A stretch of 64,000 bases of DNA from Lentzea alba. Its GTDB lineage: Bacteria > Actinomycetota > Actinomycetes > Mycobacteriales > Pseudonocardiaceae. The DNA lies in NCBI RefSeq assembly GCF_011067745.1, contig NZ_JAAMPJ010000021.1:1-64000 (forward strand), read 5' to 3'. The position numbers and the translations under genes were made by a program. The first letter of the stretch is position 1. The number at the start of each line of letters is the position of its first letter. The notes under the pieces were generated by a model. The model was given only the letters and a program-made list of their open reading frames with translations. It searched no databases and was not told where the DNA came from. Below are positions 1 to 7,500 of the stretch, piece by piece.

Positions 1-76
1 GCTGCCCGTTCTGCGCGGGCAGCAACGGCGCGATCGCAGCCCAGGCCTTGTCCGTCAGCTCACCACGTCCGACCAC
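1..76 (-). CDS. IS5-family transposase, N-terminal fragment (runs off the left edge)
   Basis: The minus strand from a GTG at 76 encodes about 25 residues before the window ends. They include the segment ELTDKAWAAIAPLLP, the typical opening of IS5/DUF4096-type transposases (consensus xLTDxqWxxIxPLLP). In-frame stops lie just upstream of the GTG, so this is the natural N-terminus. The catalytic DDE domain would lie outside the window, so I cannot say whether the element is intact. No terminal inverted repeat could be identified between here and the tandem repeats that follow. The call rests on one short motif. Confidence 0.6.
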   Translation of the reverse strand, partial: MVGRGELTDKAWAAIAPLLPAQNGQ

Positions 77-152
77 ACATCATCATCTGCACACGATCAT
101 GAGAAAGATCCGCAGGACACGCCCTAATCAAGTGCCGCCCGTGTCGCAGCGC

Positions 153-490
153 CATTCACCCACACACCCCCCACCAGCCACATCTTCCGACACGCGGGGC
201 CCTTCCGTACTACTACACAGGACGCAAGGCCCCCGCGTGACAGGAGGTCACGGCCACTTCCCACTCCAACACCCATTCACCCACAAGGCCCCCACCAGCC
301 ACATTTTTCGACACGCGGGGCCCTTTCGTACTACTACACAGGACGCAAGGCCCCCGCGTGACAGGAGGCCGCAGCCACTTCCCACTCCAACACCCGCTCA
401 CCCACAAGGCCCCCACCAGCCACATTTTTGGACACGCGGGGACCTTTCGTTCGCTCTGACAGTACGAAGGGGCCCCGCGTGGCAGGAGGC
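153..490. repeat. Three ~120-bp tandem repeats, each with an internal hairpin
   Basis: Three direct repeats begin at about 153, 273 and 394 (periods 120 and 121 bp). They share the opening C-rich block (CCACCAGCCACAT), a hairpin, and the trailer CAGGAGG. The hairpin arms CACGCGGGG/CCCCGCGTG are at 191-199/231-239, 312-320/352-360 and 433-441/473-481. Units 1 and 2 have nearly the same loop (CGTACTACTACACAGGACGCAAG). The loop of unit 3 differs completely and matches, in reverse complement, a hairpin at 28369-28417. The array lies between the transposase fragment and the stop of the response regulator at 499. I see no coding sequence here; an open frame across it is low-complexity. The last hairpin probably also acts as a terminator for the operon that ends at 499. 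Confidence 0.85.
433..481. terminator. Palindromic hairpin downstream of the response-regulator operon
   Basis: Outer arms CACGCGGGG (433-441) and CCCCGCGTG (473-481) enclose inner arms CTTTCGT and ACGAAGG around a 13-nt loop. The hairpin starts about 18 nt past the stop codon of the minus-strand operon. There is no clear T-tract, as is common for actinobacterial intrinsic terminators. Its loop is the exact reverse complement of the loop at 28369-28417, so the two elements are related copies in opposite orientation. Confidence 0.6.
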
Positions 491-498
491 GAGCGGGG

Positions 499-1128
499 TT
501 AGAGGGCCGCTTCGTGGGCGACTATGGCCGCTTGGACGCGGTTCTCGGCTCCCAGGCGGGTCAGGATGGCGCTCACGTGGCCCTTGACGGTGCCCTCGAC
601 GAGGTCGAGGCGCCTGGCGATCTGCGCGTTGGAGAGGCCCTGGCCCAGCAACGCCAGCACGTCGCGTTCCCTCGCGGTCAGCAACGCCACGCGGGAACGG
701 GCCTCGCTGACCCGGCCCCCGCGGAACCGCGTGATCATCCGCGCCGCCACCTTGGGTGCCAGGTAGGCGCCGCCGGACGCCAGCGCGTGCACGCCCGCGA
801 TCAGCTCGCGCGGATCCCCCGACTTCAGCAGGAAGCCGCGGGCGCCGCCGTCCAGCGCCTGTTCCAGGTAGCCGTCGTCGTTGAAGGTCGTCAGCATCGC
901 CACGCCGAACCCGAGCCGTGCCAGTTCGCGGGCTGCCTCCAGCCCGTCGAGGCGAGGCATCCGGACGTCCAGCAGCACGACGTCCGGCCGGTGCTTCAAC
1001 GCCAGGTCGATCGCCTCGCGACCGTCGGACGCCTCCGCCACCACTTCGAGAGCGGGGTCGGAGCCGAGGATGGCGCGCACACCCGCGCGCACCATCGTCT
1101 CGTCGTCAGCGAGCAGAACGCGAATCAC
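499..1128 (-). CDS. NarL/LuxR-family response regulator
   Basis: A 209-residue two-domain regulator. The receiver domain (about residues 1-120) has the acidic pair D8-D9, phospho-acceptor D54 in LLDVRMP, and the conserved lysine K102 in FLLKSGDP. A LuxR-type helix-turn-helix follows at about 148-205 (LTARERDVLALLGQGLSNAQ, then the EGTVKGHVSAIL recognition region). Its ATG overlaps the stop of the upstream kinase gene by four bases (ATGA), so the two are translationally coupled and almost certainly cognate. The kinase should phosphorylate D54, driving dimerisation and DNA binding. The target genes are unknown; the co-transcribed serine hydrolase is one candidate. The family assignment is firm, the stimulus is not known. 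Confidence 0.93.
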   Translation of the reverse strand: MIRVLLADDETMVRAGVRAILGSDPALEVVAEASDGREAIDLALKHRPDVVLLDVRMPRLDGLEAARELARLGFGVAMLTTFNDDGYLEQALDGGARGFLLKSGDPRELIAGVHALASGGAYLAPKVAARMITRFRGGRVSEARSRVALLTARERDVLALLGQGLSNAQIARRLDLVEGTVKGHVSAILTRLGAENRVQAAIVAHEAAL

Positions 1129-1988
1129 AGGTCCCCCGAGTGCGGCAACGTCGCGACCAGCTCGAACCTGCCGTCGCTCCGGCTGATCCGGAGCGTACCC
1201 CCGGCGAGCCGCACCCGTTCGCGCAACGCGATCAGACCCAGCCGGCTGCCCGTGCCCCGGCGCAGTCCGGTGTCGTTGCCCGCCTCCACGACGGTGCTGC
1301 CCTCTGCCGACGCCACCCGCAACGACACGACGGACTTGGGCGCGTGCTTGGCGGCGTTCGTCAACGCCTCCTGAACCACCCGGTGCACGGTTCGCTCCAC
1401 AGAGGACGGCACAGGTCCGTCCACGGTGAACTCGACCCGCAGCCCCGCCGCCACCGCGCGGTCCACGAGGTCCCTCAGGTCCGCCGCCGCGGGCGGATCA
1501 CCGTCACGCAGCAGGAACACCAGATCCGCCAGCCGTTCGGTGGCACCGGAAGCGGTCGTCCTCAGCTGGGCGGCGGCCGCCTGGTGCTCGGCGGGCAGGT
1601 TCATCTCCAGCGCGCCCGCCTGCAGCGCCAGCAGGCTGAGCTCGTGGCCCAGCGTGTCGTGGACCTCGTGCGCGATCCGCGTGCGTTCGCGCAGGTGAGC
1701 TGCCTCGACGGAGGCCGCGGCCAGCGCGGCCTGCTGACCCGCCACCCGGCCGAGGACCCACGGCAGTGCCGCCGCCAGACCCACGACGATGAGCCCGGTG
1801 AGGTTGATGAGGCCCGCCGCGACGAACAGGATCACGGGCCAGCCTGGCGCCATCCGGCGACCGAGCAGGAAGGCGACCACGAACACCACCGCGCACACCG
1901 CGACCGTCCACGGCGGCACGGTCCCGGTCATGAAGAACGACATGCCGAAAGCGGTGGCGACACAGGCCGCGAGCGCCACGATCCTCAT
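1125..1988 (-). CDS. Membrane histidine kinase (HisKA_3/DesK-NarX type)
   Basis: 287 residues from the ATG at 1988, preceded by a good ribosome-binding site (GAGGTGGG). The frame stays open further upstream, but that part is antisense-like, has no hydrophobic start and overlaps the preceding gene. The N-terminal third has two to three hydrophobic segments (about 4-42 and 50-80). The dimerisation/phosphotransfer motif RTRIAHEVHDTLGHELSLL follows, with probable phospho-His at H110. The C-terminal half is a HATPase_c domain with an N-box (VVQEALTNAAKHA) and a G-box (SRLGLIALRERV). There is no extracellular sensor domain, so it may sense membrane state or the co-encoded membrane serine hydrolase. 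Coupled by 4-bp overlaps on both sides. Confidence 0.92.
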   Translation of the reverse strand: MRIVALAACVATAFGMSFFMTGTVPPWTVAVCAVVFVVAFLLGRRMAPGWPVILFVAAGLINLTGLIVVGLAAALPWVLGRVAGQQAALAAASVEAAHLRERTRIAHEVHDTLGHELSLLALQAGALEMNLPAEHQAAAAQLRTTASGATERLADLVFLLRDGDPPAAADLRDLVDRAVAAGLRVEFTVDGPVPSSVERTVHRVVQEALTNAAKHAPKSVVSLRVASAEGSTVVEAGNDTGLRRGTGSRLGLIALRERVRLAGGTLRISRSDGRFELVATLPHSGDL

Positions 1989-3193
1989 CGCACCCACCTC
2001 ACGACCGCCACACTGATGTTCATCGCGCTGGACACGCCCAACCACACCACAAGTGGCAACGAATAGTGCGCCAACTGGAAGAAAGTGATGTCCCGCCCGC
2101 TGTACAGCAGCCCCAACAACGTCGGCATCGCCAACAGCACGCCCAACGGCACGAACCTGAGCACCTGCCACGCCTTGTGCAGCTTCCTCGGCCGCCGCAG
2201 CGCACGGACACCAAGTCCCACCGACAACAGCGTGAGCGCCGCCAGCACCAGGTCGATCAGCAGCCGGTACGACGACTCGGCAGGCGTCTTGCCGTCGAGG
2301 ACGTCGGCGATCCCGTTCTCCAGCAGGTACGTGCCCTCGTTGCCGAGCGTGAGCCCGCTGTTGGACATGACCGCGATCCCGTAACCGGACGACGTCAGCA
2401 GCTGTCCGGCCGTGGCGGTGAACCAGATGCCGTTGTGCCGCAACTGTCCCTGCGGGTCGGCGCGCCAGCCCATGCCGTCCTGCGGCGCGAGTTTCGGTTG
2501 CGCCGCCAGCCACTTCGCCATGTCCGCGGCGGTGCTGATCACGCCGTCCGACCCGCCGACGAACCGGTCCGGCTCGGTCAGCGGAACCGAGAACCCGTAG
2601 GCGTACCCGTAACCCTTGCGGTAGTCCGGCGGCAGATCGCGTGGCGTCACGCCGATCCCCACGGTGTCCCGCATGCCCAACGGCTCGAAGACGTGCTTGC
2701 GCAGGTAGGAGTTGAACTCCTCCCCAGACGCCTGCTCGACCAGCCGCGCGGCCAGGTGGTAGTTCGTGTTGGTGTAACGGAACTGACCGTCGGGTACGGC
2801 GGAGCGCAGCACGTCCTGGGCCCGCTCCACCGCACCGGCGGGACTGTCCGGCTGCGGCAGGCTCTTCTCCGGCAACGTGCGATCGCTGATCCCGGACTTG
2901 TGCGCGAGCAGCTGGCGCGGCGTGACGCGGGAGTCGAACACCGGCCGGTCCAGGTCGATCTTGCCCGCGTCGGCGAGCTGCCGGACGGCCAGCGCCGTGA
3001 AGGACTTGCTGACCGACGCGATCGCCATCTTCGTGTCCGCCGTGATCGGCGCGCCCGTCGAGTCGTGGCCGTACCCCTCGACCGCGATCACCTGATCCCC
3101 CTTGGTGATCGCCACCGCCACCCCCGGATGCGAAGCCTCGGCCGTGTAAGAGGAAACGAACAACGCGAGCGCCGCCCCCAAGATGATGTTCAT
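1985..3193 (-). CDS. Serine hydrolase of the beta-lactamase/class C PBP family with C-terminal membrane segments
   Basis: 402 residues with an N-terminal signal or anchor segment (residues 1-20). The catalytic SxxK motif is S60-V-S-K63. A YTN motif near residue 140 is the second element of serine beta-lactamase-fold enzymes, and HNG near 255 probably serves as the KTG-like third element. The last ~90 residues form about three hydrophobic helices, so the enzyme is likely membrane anchored with its active site outside. Family members hydrolyse D-amino-acid peptides, beta-lactams or esters; the substrate here cannot be told. It is the first gene of the operon and overlaps the kinase start by 4 bp, so hydrolase and two-component pair are made together. 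That suggests a role linked to cell-wall sensing or response. Confidence 0.88.
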   Translation of the reverse strand: MNIILGAALALFVSSYTAEASHPGVAVAITKGDQVIAVEGYGHDSTGAPITADTKMAIASVSKSFTALAVRQLADAGKIDLDRPVFDSRVTPRQLLAHKSGISDRTLPEKSLPQPDSPAGAVERAQDVLRSAVPDGQFRYTNTNYHLAARLVEQASGEEFNSYLRKHVFEPLGMRDTVGIGVTPRDLPPDYRKGYGYAYGFSVPLTEPDRFVGGSDGVISTAADMAKWLAAQPKLAPQDGMGWRADPQGQLRHNGIWFTATAGQLLTSSGYGIAVMSNSGLTLGNEGTYLLENGIADVLDGKTPAESSYRLLIDLVLAALTLLSVGLGVRALRRPRKLHKAWQVLRFVPLGVLLAMPTLLGLLYSGRDITFFQLAHYSLPLVVWLGVSSAMNISVAVVRWVR

Positions 3194-3279
3194 GGGAGAA
3201 AACCTAAGGAGCGCGGCCGCAAGATTCCCGACCCGAAAGACAGGCCGGACCCCCGACGAAAGTCAGGGGTCCCCGAACC

Positions 3280-4293
3280 TCAGTCGAACGGACGGCTGAG
3301 CACGACCAGCCGTGGCCGCGGGTCGTTCGCACCCTGCACCACCGCGTACAGACTCTTCTCGTCCGCCGAGAAGGCCAGCCCGCGATCGGCGAGGACGTAG
3401 CCGTCGAGTTCGTACGACCGCACCGCCGTCGTCTGCCCGAGCCGGTAGACCGAAACGGCCTTCGGGCGCGACGTGTACGCCCCAGTCGCCACGTGCGTCG
3501 ACTCCTTCGAGATGGTCACAGCGTTCGCGGAATGCCCACTGTCGTAGGCACCCTGAGCCGCCAGCGACTCGGTCGCGAAGGCCTGGACCTGAGCACGTGA
3601 TCCCGCCGCGGTGAAGAGCGTCGAACCCGTGGCGGTGAGCGAGAGATCGGTCAGGTTGCTCCCGGCCACCTCACCGTTGACGATCCGGGTCAGTGCGCCG
3701 TTCTCCGCCCGGTAGACCCAGGTGCTCGACAGACTGGTGGCGAGCTGGCCCGCCACCACGGTGTCACCCGCGGCGCGCACGAGCGGCGCGTTCTGGAAGA
3801 GGGCCTCACCCTGCTCGTTCAAGCTCACCGGCGCGGTCGCGGCCGGATCGAGTCTGCCGACACCGCCCGTCCACGCGTCCGCACAGCCGTAGCCGAACCA
3901 CAGGATGCCGCCGGTGCGCGCCAGGTGCACCGGGCAAGTCTGCGGTCCAGTCGGATAACGCGCGGTCTCCTTGAACGTCTCGGTGCTGATCGCCGAAATG
4001 GCGTCCCCCGTCGCCAGTGCCGCGAACAACGTCTTCCCGTCCGCGCTCAGGACCAGCCCCGTGGCGCCGAACTGGCCGTCGGCCTTCTTCACCACGCGGC
4101 CACGAGAATCCAGTGCCACCACGGTGTTCGACGACGCACCACCAGTCAGGTAAACCCGCTGGCGCGCATCATCCACGAGAATCTGGCCGAAACCGGCCAG
4201 TGGCAACGGATCCAGCCCTGTCGCCACTGCCGCTGGAGCGACCACCACGCACGTCGCGAGCGCGACAAAACCTGCGACAAATCTGCGAAACAC
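3280..4293 (-). CDS. Secreted beta-propeller repeat protein (YncE-like)
   Basis: 337 residues from a GTG at 4293 preceded by a GGGGAA stretch. The frame is open further upstream but is not protein-like there. A signal peptide is evident (FRRFVAGFVALATCVVVAP followed by AAVATG, cleavage near residue 27). The mature part repeats short blade-like units with patterns such as DDARQRVYLTGG, LSADGKTLFAALATGD and AFSADEKSLYAVVQG. These resemble the seven-bladed YVTN/YncE-like propellers of surface proteins. No catalytic residues are recognisable, so a binding or scaffolding role is likely. It is transcribed divergently from the RHS gene and shares its promoter region, which hints at a related surface function. 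Confidence 0.75.
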   Translation of the reverse strand: MFRRFVAGFVALATCVVVAPAAVATGLDPLPLAGFGQILVDDARQRVYLTGGASSNTVVALDSRGRVVKKADGQFGATGLVLSADGKTLFAALATGDAISAISTETFKETARYPTGPQTCPVHLARTGGILWFGYGCADAWTGGVGRLDPAATAPVSLNEQGEALFQNAPLVRAAGDTVVAGQLATSLSSTWVYRAENGALTRIVNGEVAGSNLTDLSLTATGSTLFTAAGSRAQVQAFATESLAAQGAYDSGHSANAVTISKESTHVATGAYTSRPKAVSVYRLGQTTAVRSYELDGYVLADRGLAFSADEKSLYAVVQGANDPRPRLVVLSRPFD

Positions 4294-4585
4294 TTCCCCA
4301 CCCCCATGTCCGGGGCGCGACAGTGTCCAGAGTGGACGATTCCCCCACGACGCCCCGGCGTCCGATCGTGCTCGCTCTGGACGCGCTCGCGCAACGACGG
4401 ATGCGCGAATTGGGCCGAATGGCAGATTCGGTTCACCCCGAATCATCCAATATCGTCGGAGGCATGGCTTGGGGGAGCCGTGTGACAGTCGCTCGGTTGT
4501 GGGGGCCGGGCTCGAGACATCCACCCGTGGCGCGGCGAGATGCGCCCGCGGCATGGCTCTCCCTGGAGCACCAGGGGGACCTGCA
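4294..4585. promoter_or_regulatory. Divergent intergenic region between the propeller gene and the RHS gene
   Basis: 292 bp without a convincing gene. It holds a perfect 7-6-7 inverted repeat, GATTCGG/CCGAATC (4425-4431/4438-4444), that could be an operator for either gene. A strong GGAGG at 4458-4462 lies 6 nt before a TTG at 4469 that is in frame with the RHS gene, so RHS translation may start there with 39 extra residues. The GGAGG is too close (1 nt) to the ATG at 4464, which opens a 56-codon frame overlapping the RHS start. Confidence 0.5.
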
Positions 4586-7500
4586 ATGGCAAAAGTCCGG
4601 CACTTCGGCATCTTCGCGACGGTTTTGTCGCTGATCGCGACGCTGCCCGCGATCACACCGGCGACAGCCGCCGCGGCACCAGCACGCGCTGAGCTCACCA
4701 CGCGGGTGACCTGCGTACCACCACCGCCGCTCGTCGCCGCGAAAACGGCCGCGAGCGCACCCGCACCGAGACAACCGCAGGCGGCTGACGACAGTTCGCC
4801 CACGTACTCGGCACCGCTCACACCGCAGCGGATGATCCCGGGCGAGGAGCACCTGGTCGCGGTCGAGCTGACGAACACCACCGCGAAACCATGGCCGAAG
4901 TCGGCGTTCGTCCTCTCCTACCACTGGAAACTGCCGGACGGCACGGACTACACCCGCCCGTCGAACCGCGTGGAGACCGCGTTGCCGGGCGACGTCGCGC
5001 CCGGTCAGAAGATCACGGTGAACGCCCGCGTCAAAGCGCCCGTCGAGGTCGATCTGGGCAACCAGCGCGACGAGTTCGTCCTGGCCTGGGACCTGCGCTC
5101 CCGCGACACCGGCAAGTGGCTGTCGGAGACCGACCAGGTGCCACCGCTGAGCCAGCCGGTCACCGCGGAACACCCGACGTCCGACCAGCTCGGGCTGGAG
5201 AAGTTCTACCAGTACAACGGCGTCACGGCAGGCGGTGGCTGGACCGCGAACGTCAACCAGTACTCCGGCAACGCGGTCATCGGGCTCAACGCGTTGTCGA
5301 ACCCGGGCCGGGGTTTCAGCTCGTTCGTGCGGCTGACCTACAACAGCCTCGACAACTCGAACTCCTACCTCGGCAACGGCTGGTCGCTCACGACCTCCAG
5401 CCTGCACCGGCTCGGTTCGCCACTGCAGTTCCACGTACCGCTGCTGGGCGATCCGCGGTATCCGTCCAAGATCACCCTGGTCGACGGGGACGGCACGAGT
5501 CACCTGTTCGAGCTCAACAAGAACGGCTCGAACGACAAGAAGCGGTGGACCTACGACAATCCCGCGGGCGTGCATCTGCACCTGCGTCGCACCGAAAGTG
5601 ACGACAAGTCGCGCACCTGGGTCATGACGCGGCCGGACAGCACCGAGACGTTCTTCGACGGGGACGGCTATCAGACAGCGTTGCGCGACAAGAACGGCAA
5701 CGAGCTGAAGTTCACCTACGCCCGTTCCTCACACGGCAACCGCAACACCGGCGTGCTCACCGAGATCACCGACGCGACCGGACGTCGTGTTCTCTCACTG
5801 GACTACTACCAGCGAGGCGACGACTTCTTCTCGTTCGTCGGTGACGTCAAGGTGCTCGGCCACGACCTGCTCAACACCTCGATCATCGACCAGGTCCGAT
5901 CGATCACCGACGTGAGCGGCCGCCGTATCACGTTCGCCTACAGCGACAAGGGCCAACTCCGCGAGGTGGTCGACGGCGCCGGCACGCCGGGACAGAAGGT
6001 GTACGGCCTCTTCTACGCCGATCCGTCCGACCACGACGCGAAGCTGGTGCGGATCAACGACGCGCTCGGCCACGGCACCCAGGTGAAGTACTTCACCGAC
6101 CCGTCCGACCGGGTGCGCCGCCACCGCGCGCAGTCGTTCGTCGACCGGCGCGGCAACAGCACCACGTTCGACTACGCGACCGGCGGCGAGTCGTCGATCA
6201 ACTCGACGGTCATCGACGCCAACGGCAACAGCACCAAGCTCGTCATGGACGGCTTCGGCCGGCCGGTCAAGCACACCAACGCCAAGAACGAGGTCACCGA
6301 TCTCGCCTGGGACGCCGACAACAACGTTCGCCTGCTGCGCGAGCACAACGGTGCCACCAGCACGTGGTCCTACGACCAGAAGACCGGGTACCCACTGGAG
6401 ATCAAGGACGCCGAGGCCGCCGTGCACAACACGGCCCCGACGAAACTGACCTACCGCACCGGCCTCGACGGGCACACCGCGGAGCTGGCGACGAAGACGA
6501 GCGCCGAAGGTCGCAAGTGGACGTTCGATCAGGACGACAGGGGCAACCTCATCTCGGTGACGGACCCCAAGGGCTTCGTCACCAAGTACACCTACGACGA
6601 GTTCGGCCAGCTCCTGACGTCGACCGACGCCAACGATCACAAGACGACGTTCTCCGACTACGACCCGGTCGGCTATCCACGCCGGACCGTCGACCCGCTG
6701 GGCTGCGCGACCACGGTCAGCTACGACTCGGTGGGCAACGTCGTGTCCAGCACCGACGCCCGGCAGAAGACCAGCACCTACACCTACGACGTCTTCAGCC
6801 GTCCGGCCGGTTCCAAGACGCCCGTGGACGCGGACACGGGCCGGTTCACCGTGACACCCGGCCCGCGCTACGACCAGAACGACAACGTCCTGTCGAGCAC
6901 CGCGTCTAACGGCGCTGTGACAACAGCCGTGTACGACGCGATGGACCGCGTGTCGGCCGTGACGGCGCCGAAGGACACTGCCACCAGTGAGGCGAAGGTC
7001 AGCACCTTCGAGTACGACCCGGTCGGCAACCTGGTGCGTGGCGTGTCCCCCAAAGGCACCCTCACCAGGGACAACCCGGACGACTTCGCCACGAGGTACG
7101 GCTACGACAAGCTCAACCGCCTGATCTCCACCACCAACTCCGACGGCAAGACGTCGACCGTCGAGTACGACGTCGTGGGCAACGTGGTGGCCACGGTGAG
7201 CCCGCTCGGCAAGAAGATCCGCGCCGAGCTCGACCTGAACCATCGCGTCCGCAAGACGATCGACGCCGCCGGCAACACCACGACGACCGACTACGACCGC
7301 GACAACAACGTCGTGGCCACGGTCGACCAGGACGGCAACCGCACCACGATGCGACTCGACGAGCGCGCGGCGGTCACCGAGATCAGCGTGCCGCACGCCG
7401 ACGGCGTGCAGCGCGTCACGAAGTTCGAGTACGACAAGGTCGGCAACCGCACCAAAACGATCTCACCCAAGGGCGTCGACACTCAGGACGACGCCGACGA

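Noticed and set aside
153-490. CRISPR array
   Set aside because: Only three ~120-bp units, whole-unit similarity instead of short repeats with unique spacers, and no cas genes.
4464-4634. Leader peptide before the RHS gene (ATG 4464)
   Set aside because: The GGAGG is only 1 nt from the ATG, a spacing that would not work well; it fits TTG 4469 in the RHS frame better.
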